From Bolinopsis microptera (lineage: Eukaryota > Ctenophora > Tentaculata > Lobata > Bolinopsidae): a DNA stretch of 64,000 bases. The notes beneath the pieces are model-generated. The model saw only the letters and a list, made by a program, of their open reading frames with translations, made no database searches and had not been told where the DNA came from. Below are positions 53,660-64,000 of the stretch, in pieces. Both the position numbers and the translations under genes were made by a program. Location: assembly GCF_026151205.1 (NCBI RefSeq), contig NC_087084.1, positions 1,090,312 to 1,154,311 of the forward strand. The letters are read 5' to 3'. Numbering within the stretch: position 1 is the first letter of the stretch; each line of letters begins with the position of its first letter.

Positions 53660-53880
53660 CCCAGCAGAGCTTACCGGCTAGCCGTGTTACTAGAGGTGGT
53701 CGTTTTTCAATAGCACGTGTGTCAGCGCGCGCGACGTCATGTTCACTGCATGATCGCTCGCGTGAATTACAATCTGGAGTCATACTAGCAACAACACTAT
53801 TTTGCAAAGTTAAAAAGCTGCAATGTTTAATTTGGCTCAAAAATCCGAAGTTAGGCCCCTAACGGTAAGGTTTCCTGGCG
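53660..53880. mobile_element. second copy of the MITE family seen at 22102-22430
   Basis: Same order of sequence as 22102-22430 (GCTAG(A)..GAGGTG, TTTTTCAATAGCA, GCGCGCGACGT, TTTGGC(T/C)CAAAA). Ends TTACCGGCTAGCC and CTAACGGTAAGG are imperfectly inverted. Homology between the two arms stops at its left edge. Confidence 0.65.
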
Positions 53881-53884
53881 GGTA

Positions 53885-54345
53885 TGCTTTTTTCAGGGAT
53901 TGGGTTAGGGTTAGGGTTAAAATCAAATAAGAGGGTTAGGGTTTCGAATAGTCGTTCAGGGCCAGCTAGAGAATGGTTTGAAAAAATCACGTGTCAGTCG
54001 ATCGAGTGTAGAGTGATTATATAATAGCTGGGCGGCGCTCAGCCTGTCATTCCGCCGAATCTTTATGAAGGCCGCTAAGAAAAATAAAAGGTATACAATT
54101 ACAACGTGTAGTGCAAATAAACATTTAAATTTTAACGCGCGATGAATAATGAGTCACAAATTTGTGTGATGAGGTTCAAAGCAAAAAAATGTAGTTATAA
54201 TAGGAACCATGATGAGACTGGTTTGAAATGAATGATGATTTGATCGAAATTATTGCAGGTTGATCTTACCTGGGCAGGCTATCATGTTCATAAACATATA
54301 GACTTAGAGATTTGGCGGAATGACAGGCTGATCGCCGAAATTCGG
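53885..54345. repeat. dispersed repeat copy B (compare 2690-3275)
   Basis: 53900-54040 matches 2905-3040. The GGCGGAATGACAGGCTGA inverted motif occurs at 54030-54060 and 54310-54340. Confidence 0.55.
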
Positions 54346-54789
54346 TAAAAACCCAAAATCGCCATATTCAGGTGCCTTACAAACTTAAAATTGAGTTAGA
54401 GATCTGAAATGGTGCAGAGCGTTTAGATGTTGACCAAATCAACTGCAAAAAAAGTTTCAAGTTTCAAGAGTATCGGTTAGTGCTTTTTTTTGTAGACCCC
54501 TTGACAAATTATTGTTTTTTTCGATATTACCAGTACTTAATACAAGCAGCCGAGCCCCACGAAAAACCTCACAGAACCTCCACGCGGTGTGGGGTGGGTG
54601 GCTCGAACGGGAGGTGCATGGGTGTTTCTAACCTATGCAAAGGAAGGGACTGGCCATCTCTACAACAAGGAAAGGCTCTAATAGCCTCTACTAACCTTAG
54701 AACCGCAGCATAACCGCTTTGCCCACAGGCAAATAACACCTTCCGCAGGAAACTAACAGTTAACACGCTCACAGGCCCCCACATGACGT

Positions 54790-55720
54790 GTAACCCCAGG
54801 ATTTGGTTTTGGATCGGACACTGAAAACAACGATAGAGGAGCGGTCTACACGCTCACAGGCTACCATGTCTCGTGTAACCCCAGGATTTGACACGTTCAC
54901 AGGCTACCATGTCTCGTGTAACCCCAGGATTTAGCACGCTCACAGACTACCACGTCTCGTGTAACCCTAGGACTCACTTAACAGACTCTAACACGCTCAC
55001 AGGCTTCCACGTCTCGTGTACCCTAGGATTTGGTTTTGGATCGGACACTCAAAACAACGATAGAGGAGCGGTCTACACGCTCACAGGCTACCATGTCTCG
55101 TGTAACCCCAGGATTTTACACGTTCACAGGCTACCACGCCTCGTGTACCCTATGATTTTGTTTTGGATCGGACACTCAAAACAATGATAGAGGAGCGGTC
55201 TACACGCTCACAGACTACCACGTCTCGTGTAACCCCAGGATTTAACACGCTCACAGGCTACCAAGTCTCGTGTAACCTTAGGATTTAGCACGCTCACAGG
55301 CTACCACGTCTCGTGTAACCCTAGGACTCTAACACTTAACAGACTCTAACACGCTCACAGGCTTCCACGTCTCGTGTACCCTAGGATTTGGTTTTGCATC
55401 GGACAATCTAAACAACGATAGAGGAGCGGACTACACGCTCACAGGCTACCATGTCTCGTGTAACCCCAGGATTTTACAAGTTCAAAGGCTACCACGCCTC
55501 ATGTACCCTAGGATTTGGTTTTGGATCGGACACTCAAAACAATGATAGAGGAGCGGTCTACACGCTCACAGGCTACCATGTCTCGTGTAACCCTAGGATT
55601 TAACACGCTCACAGGCTACGACGTCTCGTGTAGCCCTAGGACTCTAACATTTAACAGACTCTAACACGCTCACAAGCTTCCACGTCTCGGTACCCTAGGA
55701 TTTGGTCTTTGGATCGGACA
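54790..55720. repeat. nested minisatellite array, right arm only
   Basis: Basic ~40-bp unit CACGCTCACAGGCTACCATG plus TCTCGTGTAACCCCAGGATT. Every few units a block with TTTTGGATCGGACACTCAAA and GATAGAGGAGCGGTCTACAC is inserted, at intervals of roughly 240-300 bp. No counterpart in the left arm. Confidence 0.88.
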
Positions 55721-55739
55721 CTCAAAACAACGACAGAGG

Positions 55740-56460
55740 AGTGGTCTACAGTGACGTTACAGGAACATTGCATACTCCTACGAGTTGCATGTAGCAGGCC
55801 ATGACCGTCCCTGGAAGTCCCTGTCTCCTCATCGTTAACCCGTAAGGGGTTGCACCAGGGGCGTTGGTAACAGAACTTCAAGACTCTCGGAGTCTGTTGT
55901 CGATATCTATGTATAATATAATTATGGTATATAACTTGGGAGTCTCTCTCTCTAGCAGCAGGAGTTGGAGAATGGGGACGCGTTGTGAAAGCCACCGCAA
56001 GGAAGGCTTACAGTCGACGCCGACCAATCAAAAGAAGACAAGCAGCCGAGTCATGAAGGCGCTGAGCTCAAGCTTTCCTCGCACCCAGAGTTGAATGCTG
56101 TTTTGTGATTGGTCATAGCAGGAGCACGTGGTAGTTTCGCGCGCTACTGCAAGCGAGAGGGCTCTGGTTAGAGAACGTGGTGGTATTAAGCCTTCTGATT
56201 GGTAAATCAGGATCTTTAATAATGCTAATGCATACTGCTTATTATTTATGCGCAAGCTATAAATGTATAATATAATATTAATACTAATAGATTGTTTGTG
56301 AATTTAGTCACCAATATCTCAATGATTTTATTAACCTTAAGATGCTAAGACATTAAGACAATGCAATCATTCCCAAACTTCTTGAACTGCAAATATTCGC
56401 AAAAACAATGGTATTCTATATCGTCATGTCAGTGCAGGCAGTTCCAACTTTCTCATTGCT
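55740..56460. other. right-arm-specific sequence without a supported gene
   Basis: About 700 bp between the minisatellite and the CTCTCC run. Short ORFs only, no splice-supported exon, no recognisable protein. Confidence 0.5.
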
Positions 56461-56472
56461 ACACGTTGTATA

Positions 56473-57343
56473 CCTCTCCCTCTCCCTCTCCCTCTCCCTC
56501 TCCCTCTCCCTCTCCCTCTCCCTCTCCCTCTCCCTCTCCCTCTCCCTCTCCCTCTCCCTCTCCCTCTCCCTCTCCCTCTCCCTCTCCCTCTCCCTCTCCC
56601 TCTCCCTCTCCCTCTCCTCTCCCTCTCCCTCTCCCTCTCCCTCTCCCTCTCCCTCTCCCTCTCCCTCTCCCTCTCCCTCTCCCTCTCCCTCTCCCTCTCC
56701 CTCTCCCTCTCCCTCTCCCTCTCCCTCTCCCTCTCCCTCTCCCTCTCCCTCTCCCTCTCCCTCTCCCTCTCCCTCTCCCTCTCCCTCTCCCTCTCCCTCT
56801 CCCTCTCCCTCTCCCTCTCCCTCTCCCTCTCCCTCTCCCTCTCCCTCTCCCTCTCCCTCTCCCTCTCCTCTCCTCTCCCTCTCCCTCTCCCTCTCCCTCT
56901 CCCTCTCCCTCTCCCTCTCCCTCTCCCTCTCCCTCTCCCTCTCCCTCTCCCTCTCCCTCTCCCTCTCCCTCTCCCTCTCCCTCTCCCTCTCCCTCTCCCT
57001 CTCCCTCTCCCTCTCCCTCTCCCTCTCCCTCTCCCTCTCCCTCTCCCTCTCCCTCTCCCTCTCCCTCTCCCTCTCCCTCTCCCTCTCCCTCTCCCTCTCC
57101 CTCTCCCTCTCCCTCTCCCTCTCCCTCTCCCTCTCCCTCTCCCTCTCCCTCTCCCTCTCCCTCTCCCTCTCCCTCTCCCTCTCCCTCTCCCTCTCCCTCT
57201 CCCTCTCCCTCTCCCTCTCCCTCTCCCTCTCCCTCTCCCTCTCCCTCTCCCTCTCCCTCTCCCTCTCCCTCTCCCTCTCCCTCTCCCTCTCCCTCTCCCT
57301 CTCCCTCTCCCTCTCCCTCTCCCTCTCCCTCTCCCTCTCCCTC
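56473..57343. repeat. microsatellite (CTCTCC)n, ~870 bp
   Basis: Counterpart of 7393-7848, interrupted near 56617 and 56866-56877, where CCTCTCC units are shortened and the frame of the repeat shifts. ORFs across it are artefacts. Confidence 0.98.
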
Positions 57344-57349
57344 TCTGAA

Positions 57350-59335
57350 AGAACAGTAAAGTATAATATTATAGAATGTATAAGCTTATAAGAGGCGTGG
57401 TCATGCTTACCAGCACCTGCACTGTGATAAGCTGTGAGCTCTTGTGGGTACACCGTTTTCCTGAAATAGATGCTTAAAACTATGATCTGTATTATACTAG
57501 CAACCTCTGTGAATAGCATTAGCACTTCAAGAAATCCGTCCCACCAACCAGGGCTCTCAGAAAGAGCTAGGGAAGACTCACGATCGCGATTGGTGGATTG
57601 CTAGACGTACTGTCCAGGCCTAATGCTCTAATGGTAATGTGGACCATTTTCTGTAGCATTAGCCATGAGACTGAGAGCGACCTCTCCAAGGTCACCACAA
57701 CTAAGTTCAATTCTTTGCCTTTGTGTTCAATTCTTTAGTCCGAAGAAGGCGTGTGTTGAAACGCTTGCCCGAGAAGTTATCAGCAAAAACTGTTTTGGTC
57801 ACACGACAGGCTTGTAAAACACGAATTACGGTCATATTGATCAGCTTCCGGGTCATGATTACTGGCTAGGATTAGGGTTTATAAAACCGTTTCGTTCGGC
57901 TGCAAATCCACAAATTCATTTAAGGGGGGGGGGGGGGGGGGGGGGGGGTTCACCCTGATTTTTTTGTGAAACTTGGTTTCGAGATAGGACAAACTAGGAC
58001 CGGTGAAGGAACCTCCCGTGGGGGTAACTACTAACTAGTCACTAGTAGGTCTACGCAATTTATAGGGCTCCATCCTATCAGAACCAGTATAGGATCTAAC
58101 TACGCCTGGTATTTAGTACTGACTACAAGTCTTAATAACTTGCGGTCTAACTACTAGTAGCTAGAGCGCTCTAATGATGACTAGCGTGAGGGTCGTCGGG
58201 ATCGATAGTCTCCACCAGTATGGTGTTACTCTAATTCGCCAAGAACTTGTATCCCTCTGAAACTGTACGAGTTAAGTTCGTGATTAAATACGTCATTATG
58301 TGTCAAGGACTCAAATTTACTTGTGGCACTCCACACTCTTTAGTAATTATTACGACTTAACTTTTAATCATAGTATCGGAGACTCGAAATATAGCAGTTT
58401 TAGCAGTGTAAACGATTAATGACAGTTTATGAAAAGACCAGCAGAACATCTGGCCATCAAGGTAAGTAGTATAAAATATCATAGTATAGCACAATCAAAT
58501 ATAGTATCGACCGAGTTAACCGACCTTAGGATGAGTAGGGGGGGGGGGGGGACAGTTGAAGAGCTTGTTCTTTAACTTGCATATCGCCAACCGCAGCTTA
58601 AAGAGTCGACTTTCCTCAACAAGTCCGGAGATGAGTCTGATCGCTGACCGGAGATGAGTCTGATCATCTTCAGTCGCAAAGAGGCAGGATCAGGGCGTCA
58701 TCTTAAGGGTTAGGGCAGGAACAGGGGATCGAGTTGTCAAATCGAAGATGGAAAAGTGGAACTGAGTAGAAGTGAGGTCATCAAGAGGGTCAGTGCAGGA
58801 ACGAGAGGCCGAGTGGCGAACTCGAAGTTGGAAAAAGTGGAACTGAGTAGAAGTGAGGAGAAGTCCGGGTCGTCATCCTCGGATGGTCTCCCAGATTGTG
58901 GTAATTACTAATTACCGTTTAAACTTTGTGGTTCGATAATTGATCGTGTCAGCTCAGTTTAACTCATCTTTTCCTGGGGCACTGAGATATGAGGTCTCGC
59001 AGACTCTCGCCGTCATGACACCGGTTTGGGGGCTCCGTGATTGGTTACTATTCTCCTAATTATGAGCCTTCACTCGCTGCTAGAGAGGTCCCGTCCGGTC
59101 CATCACGGTATGAACTAGGTATGAAGGGTAAGTGTCAACTCTCGGTGCTCAGTTATTAACTGAGCGGCAAAAACAAGGGAGGCAGAGGTTCTTACAACCG
59201 GTGACTAAACTTTTGAGGGGGTCCCGGACCCCAACCGCCAAACGGTGCCCGCGGGGCAGCCACGCCCATATTTGGTCCAAATTAGGCCCAATTTAGCCAA
59301 ATACCCTGAACATGCCCAAAATCTAGATTTTAGGT
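57350..59335. other. gene-free outer right arm
   Basis: Collinear with 5500-7390 reversed. Includes poly-G runs (57927-57948, 58537-58551). No gene in either copy. Confidence 0.6.
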
Positions 59336-61141
59336 GCTTGTAGTGGGGGGCCCCGGAAACCGAAAAAATTTTTTCATCGATTGGACAAAAATGCGGGGGT
59401 TAGAGCCAAAACCCCTTTAAGACCTTTTTGGGAAAAGGGGGGGGAAAAGGCCCCAAAAAAGGGGGGGTAAAATTTTTTTTTTGGGGGGTGGGGGGAAAAT
59501 TTAAGGGGAAAGGGGGTTAAGGTTTTTTTCATTTTTTTAAAGGGAAGTTTTTTTTAAAACTTTTACTTTGATAATTAAGGGGTTTTTTATTTTGGGTTGG
59601 GTCGGGGAGTAAAAAGGGAAAAAATTTGGGGTTTTTTTTTTAAGAAACCCTTGGGTTAGGGGGTTTTTCCCAAGGCAACGGGGGGGCGTTTGGATTTTTT
59701 TAATTTTGAAAAATTTTGGGGGGGGTAGGGGAATGGGACTTTATCAAAAAATTTTGGATTTTTGGGGAATTGGGGAAGGGGAAAAAGGGGGTTTTTCCTT
59801 GTTTTTTGTTATACAAGAAAAGGGGGGGCAGTTTGGTTATGGAAATTTTTGGAAATTAAAAAAAATGGGGGTCAAAGGGGGTTATTAGCGTGGGAAGGGG
59901 GTTAAGGGGTTTTAAAAAAATTTTGGGGTTTAAATCTTTGGCAAAACACCGGGGGGGGTTTTAGTTTTAATTTTAAAATTTATAAATTTTGGGGATTTTT
60001 TAAATTGGGGGGGTTTTGATTAATTTTTTTTTTTGGGGGGGGTTTTCCCCCAAATTAGCCCTTAAAAATTTTTTTGAATTTGGGTTTTTGGGGGAAAAGG
60101 TGGTTTGGGGGGTTTTTTTGGGGGAGGGGGGGGGGGGTTTTGGGGGTATGGGGGGGTTTTAGGGGTTTAACCCAAAAGGTTTTTTGGAAGATTTTTTAAA
60201 GGGGGGGTTAAGTGCAAATTCTTTTTATAATTTTAATATCGGGGGGAATTTATTATTGGGACAAAGTTGTTTAACCCCGATTAAAAGGGGGTTTTATTTA
60301 AAGGAAATTTTGTTGGGGGGGGGTTTAAAAAAGGGGGTAGGGGGGGGGGGGTTTGAAACGGAGCTTGTTGGGATGGGGTTTTTTTGGGGTTTTAAATTGA
60401 AGTTAGGGGGGGGTTTAAAGGGTTGGTTAGATTGTTTGGGGGGTTATTTTTGGGAATTTTAATAGAATTTTTTATAGGGGTCCTTTCGGTGGAGGTTTAA
60501 AAATAAAGGGGGTGGGGTTTAAAAAAATTTTTGGGGGTTGGGGGGGGAGGTTGGGAATTTTTTTTGGGTTTTTTAAAAGGGGATTTTAATTTTTTGGGGG
60601 GAAAATTAAATTTAAATTATAATTGGTTTGGGGTAATTAAAATTTTTTTGGGGGTTCAAAGGTTTAAAGTGATAGGGGAATTTGATTTGGGGAAAAGTGG
60701 AAGGGTTTGGGTTTTGGGGTTTTAAATCCCGTAAGTGGGGGGGTTTTTTGGGGGGGGGGATGGGGGGAAATACTATAGGGATTAATTTCCCCCCCAAGTT
60801 TTGGGTAAAACCCCCCATTCTCCTTGGGGAATTCCTCTTTGGGAAAAAAAACGGGAGTAAAAAAAAGGGGAAAAAGGATTTTAAAAATTTTTATTTGTCA
60901 CCAATTTCAAAAATTTTTTTAAACAGGGTAAAAACTTTTTTAAAGTTTAGTTATTAAACACACCATTCTATTTTGGGTTTTTACATTACACGGTTATTGA
61001 AAATTTCAATTTTTTTCAGGTTGGGGTTCTAGGGGGATTCAAGGTTAAATACTTTGGGTTTCCGAACGCCCCGGAGACCTACCTTTTAACCCAAAATCAT
61101 ACCGGGCTACATTTTTTTTCCTTACCGTGGTTGGACCCCCA

Positions 61142-61219
61142 GCACGTGGCAGCGAGGTTACCAACATCAATCCTGGGAAACGGGCCCGCAGATAGTGCTG
61201 TCTACGTCAGGTGGGAACT
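61142..61219 (+). pseudogene. possible degraded exon
   Basis: A pyrimidine-rich CCCCCAG acceptor is followed by text that could read GSEVTNINPG and, after a frameshift, GPADSAVYVR before a CAG|GTGGGA donor. DSAVYV resembles an Ig F strand, but sequence quality here is poor. Confidence 0.25.
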
Positions 61220-61739
61220 AACAATAAAAGGGTAGGGGGTTTGTGTGATATTTTGGAACGTTTGCAGAAATTTTTTAATGCCCTTTTATAACGGTTTTGC
61301 ATAAATTTTTTTCCCAAAGGCTTTTTTTTTTGTAAATTTTATTGTTTTGCCTCTTTTTGATTATCCAAATTGTAAAAGGGTACATTTTTTTTTTCTAAAA
61401 TTAATGCTTTTTAACCCCAAATTTGGGTTTTCTTTACGTAAAAAAATTTTAAATTTTTGGGTATTATTTCAAAACCCTTTTACATTACCCTAATGTTGTT
61501 TTCCTTTTTAAACATACACGTACGGAAAATTTACATTTCACTAAAACGGGTAACTTTTTGGGTTTAAAAAAGTTGTTAAGGCAACTTTCCCCTGCAAAAT
61601 TTTTTTTGGTTTTGCAGTACCCCCAACCCCTTTCCCCGTTATTTTAGTTGACGTTCATGATCCCTGGCATCCTAAAAAAATTTTTCCTGATGGGTCTGAT
61701 AGCTTGGGGGGACTTAACTCCGGAGGATTTTCCATTACT

Positions 61740-62330
61740 ACCCCTCCTGCATTTTTTCTATCTCCCTGCACCTATTTTCCCTTGCACCTTTTCCCACCCT
61801 TTTCCCATCGGCTGCCCCCTCCACCATCTGCTGCACCTGTTCCATCTGCTGCATCGGCTTTTCCTGCCATGCCCATCTGGGCACCCCCCACCTCTGCTGA
61901 AACCTTTTTTCCCATCTTTTCCCAATCTGCGGCATTGCTCTTCCCCCTTTGGGTTTCCATCTTTTCCCAATTGCTGCCCTCCACCATCTGCTCACCTTTT
62001 CCCCATCTCCCTGCCCCTGTTTCCCCTTTAAAAACCTGTTTCTTTGCTGCCCCCTTCCACCATCTGCGCACCTGTTCCTCTGTTCCATTTTGCGGACCTT
62101 CACCATCTGCTGCCCCTTTTTCCATCTGCTGCCCCTTCACCACCCTGCTGCACCTGTTCCATCGGCTGCCCCTGTTCCATCGCGGCCCTCCCTCTTCCAC
62201 CCCTGTTTTTTATCGCTGCACCTTCCCTATCTCTGCCCCTTTTCCATCTCTGCCCCTTTTTCCATCTGCTGCCTGTTTCTCCTGCCCCCTTTTCCTTGCT
62301 CCTGCACCCCTGCTCCCCCAAAAAACCAAC
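61740..62330. repeat. degenerate CTGCTGCCCCTTTTCCATCT tandem array
   Basis: An ~18-30 bp unit of CCATCTGCTGCACCTGTT type repeated with many errors. ORFs on both strands follow the repeat. Confidence 0.7.
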
Positions 62331-63039
62331 TCATGCTGAAACCTTTGCGCCTGTACGCCTGAAAATTACTCCTGCTTCACCCACACCATTATTTTCCCGC
62401 TGCCCGGCCCCCTGCCCCCCAACCCACCGGGCACCTCCCAAAAATTTCGTCGAAGTGCCCAAATTTGGCCCTTTTTTAAAAGGGCTGGTTTAATTCCCAA
62501 AGATCTACCCCTGTGCAATCCCCAAAACATATTGAGGAACTTTTAACTGTCTAAATGAAACAGGTCTTTTATTAGACAGGGTATAAAACTCATCGGGGTT
62601 CTTCTTTTTGGCAAAGTTAGAAATGTTTACAACGGGGCTATTTAAACCCTCAAATCCATCCCCTTCCACTCAGACCTATATTTCAAAATTTTTTGTCCAT
62701 TTTTAAAATGTTACATTGTCAGTAACTTTAACGGCATATTGGTCAACTTTTTAAAAGCTCCTCTACCATTTTACCATTTCATAAGGAGATGAAGGGCACT
62801 TGGACAAATCTCCCAAAAATAGGATTTTAAATTTGGGTGCTACAGGGGTACATGGATTTTGGCCACGGAAAAAAGGAAAACCCCCCTTTTCCTTTCGGCA
62901 CAGCTTTTTGTCTAATTCTTTGTTTTTTTATGGATCCTGAGTCCAGTTAGCGTATTCCATCGTATACCCCAAAGGGAAAAAGGCCCCTTGGGTATCCCAA
63001 AGGCCTTTCCTTCATTCTTATTTTCCCAAACGTTTTAAC

Positions 63040-63545
63040 CCGAATCTTTTTGAAGGGGTGTCCTCATCCGGCCCTGTTCTTTAATGCCCCCCCCCCCCCC
63101 CTTTCGATGGGACTGAAGGGGTGTCGTAAACCGGGCCCCGTTTCTTCAAAGGGCCCAACACCCTTGAAAAAACTGAAGGGGTGTCGTCCCCGGGCCCTTT
63201 TTCATCAAAGCCCAACACCCTTGATAAGATGAAGGGGGGGGCGTCCCCGGGCCCCCCGTTTCATCGAACCCAACCCCCCTCGATAAGACTAAAGGGGGTT
63301 TTCCTCACCCGGGCCCCTGTTTCATTAAACCCCAAACCACCCTCGATAAACTGAAGGGGGGCCCTAACCCGGGCCTGTTTCATTACGGGCCCCCCAAACC
63401 CTCGATAAGCCCTAAAGGGGGGGTCGTCACCCGGGCCCCAGCTTCATTAAACCCCAAAAAAACCACCCTCGTTTAAGGGAACTAAAGGGGGTTCGTCATC
63501 CGGCCCGGCTTCATTAAAGCCCCCCACCCTCGATAACATGAAGGG
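63040..63545. repeat. ~60-bp tandem array, ~8 copies
   Basis: Unit approximated by CTGAAGGGGTGTCGTCACCC, GGGCCCTGTTTCATTAAACC and CACCCTCGATAAGA, heavily corrupted. It may extend in altered form to ~63880 (GGGGGGCCCGGGGGTGCC). Confidence 0.75.
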
Positions 63546-64000
63546 GTGTCCCATCGGGATGAGAAAACCGGGGATAAAATTTTGTCTATACCCTTTCCGT
63601 TTTTCCCAAACCCTATTGTGAGCCAAAACCCTATTTTACGACTTTGTCATCTGCCACTTTTTCTTCGGACCCCTGCACCTTTTATAAACTTACCGGCTGT
63701 CACCGTCTCCCCAATGCTTCCCTGCATCCCCGAAAAGGGGACTAAAGGGGGCCCGGGGGTGCCATCATCTCTTCCTCACCCTATGGAACCCTGCCCCCCG
63801 ATATGACTGGGGGGGCCGGGGGTGCCCATTATCTCCCATCATCCAGGGAAAAAACCCTTATCATGATAGACGGGGGGGCCCGGGGGGTGCCCCTTCATCA
63901 TTTCTTTTATAGGCCCATCTATTTCCACAACTTTTGTAAAACCACTAAAAAACCCTCGGTCACTAATGTAGGGTGGCGGTCGCCCCAAAACCCAATCCTT

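Larger units (their letters stand above)
36250..59340. repeat. right arm of the giant inverted duplication
   Basis: Reverse complement of 5400-26480, with every Ig exon from 10 to 40 matched. It carries its own insertions at 44068-47406, 52263-52873, 53232-53576 and ~53650-56470. Beyond 59340 the match continues for about 100 bp in badly corrupted form. Confidence 0.92.
59340..64000. other. low-quality sequence with inflated homopolymers
   Basis: From 59340 the sequence still follows the left arm briefly (GATTGGACAAAAATG.., GAGCCAAAA..) but with bases replaced by G, T, A or C runs. It then becomes almost entirely homopolymer blocks: G/T-rich to ~60960, mixed to 61640, C/T-rich after. ORFs here are not trustworthy. 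Confidence 0.8.

Noticed and set aside
53895-53925. Telomere-like GGGTTAGGGTTAGGGTTA
   Set aside because: Only about three units, inside a dispersed repeat whose other copy (~2920) reads GGGTTGGGTTGG. Not a telomere or reliable fusion scar.
61648-63806. Pro/Ser-rich ORFs near the right end
   Set aside because: They follow degraded tandem arrays in visibly poor sequence and disagree between frames.

Overview
This is a eukaryotic, almost certainly invertebrate-animal, genomic scaffold. It has short exons with canonical GT..AG introns, tandem immunoglobulin (Ig) domains, a tRNA-derived SINE, a non-LTR retrotransposon fragment, TTAA-type DNA transposons and many minisatellites. I cannot place the species. 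Compact introns, AT-rich sequence and Ig modules joined at phase-1 boundaries fit several early-branching or lophotrochozoan animals. There are no bacterial operons, rRNAs or CRISPR arrays.

The dominant structure is a very large imperfect inverted duplication. Left arm ~5.4-26.48 kb and right arm ~36.25-59.34 kb are reverse complements, separated by a ~9.7 kb spacer with a 100-N gap at 26504-26603. Each arm carries one copy of the same multi-exon gene for a large extracellular multi-Ig protein. The right copy (+ strand, 40 recognisable exons, 26992-51219) stays in frame to a stop (6509 nt, ~2168 residues, 5' end missing). The left copy (- strand, exons 10-40, 26213-10189) stays in frame over 31 matching exons, and its upstream exons are missing at the gap. 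The product has 19 Ig domains, then Cys-poor beta-sandwich-like modules, then a CCP/sushi-like tail with no membrane segment.

Layout: 1-0.87 kb LINE reverse transcriptase remnant; 0.95-1.7 kb two exons of a secreted-protein gene on the - strand; 1.8-5.4 kb dispersed repeats; 5.4-10.1 kb outer arm without genes, with a GAGAGG microsatellite; 10.2-26.2 kb left Ig gene; 26.5 kb gap; 27-29.3 kb N-terminal exons of the right Ig gene; 29.3-35.5 kb a huge first-half intron filled with satellites; 35.5-51.2 kb rest of the right Ig gene; 51.4-59.3 kb outer right arm with extra insertions; 59.34-64 kb sequence of visibly poor quality, with inflated homopolymers.

Comparing the arms gives natural filled/empty-site pairs for at least five insertions. 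It also shows that exon lengths are almost perfectly conserved while introns differ by up to 3.3 kb. The most unusual feature is that minisatellites have repeatedly arisen across exon/intron junctions. One array holds ~28 copies of a 44-bp unit and another 7 copies of a 73-bp unit. Each unit contains a copied 5' splice site and a possible in-phase micro-exon. Both arrays are single copy in the other arm.

The duplication may be real (two head-to-head paralogues) or an assembly artefact (two haplotypes scaffolded in opposite orientation around the 100-N gap). The sequence alone does not decide this.
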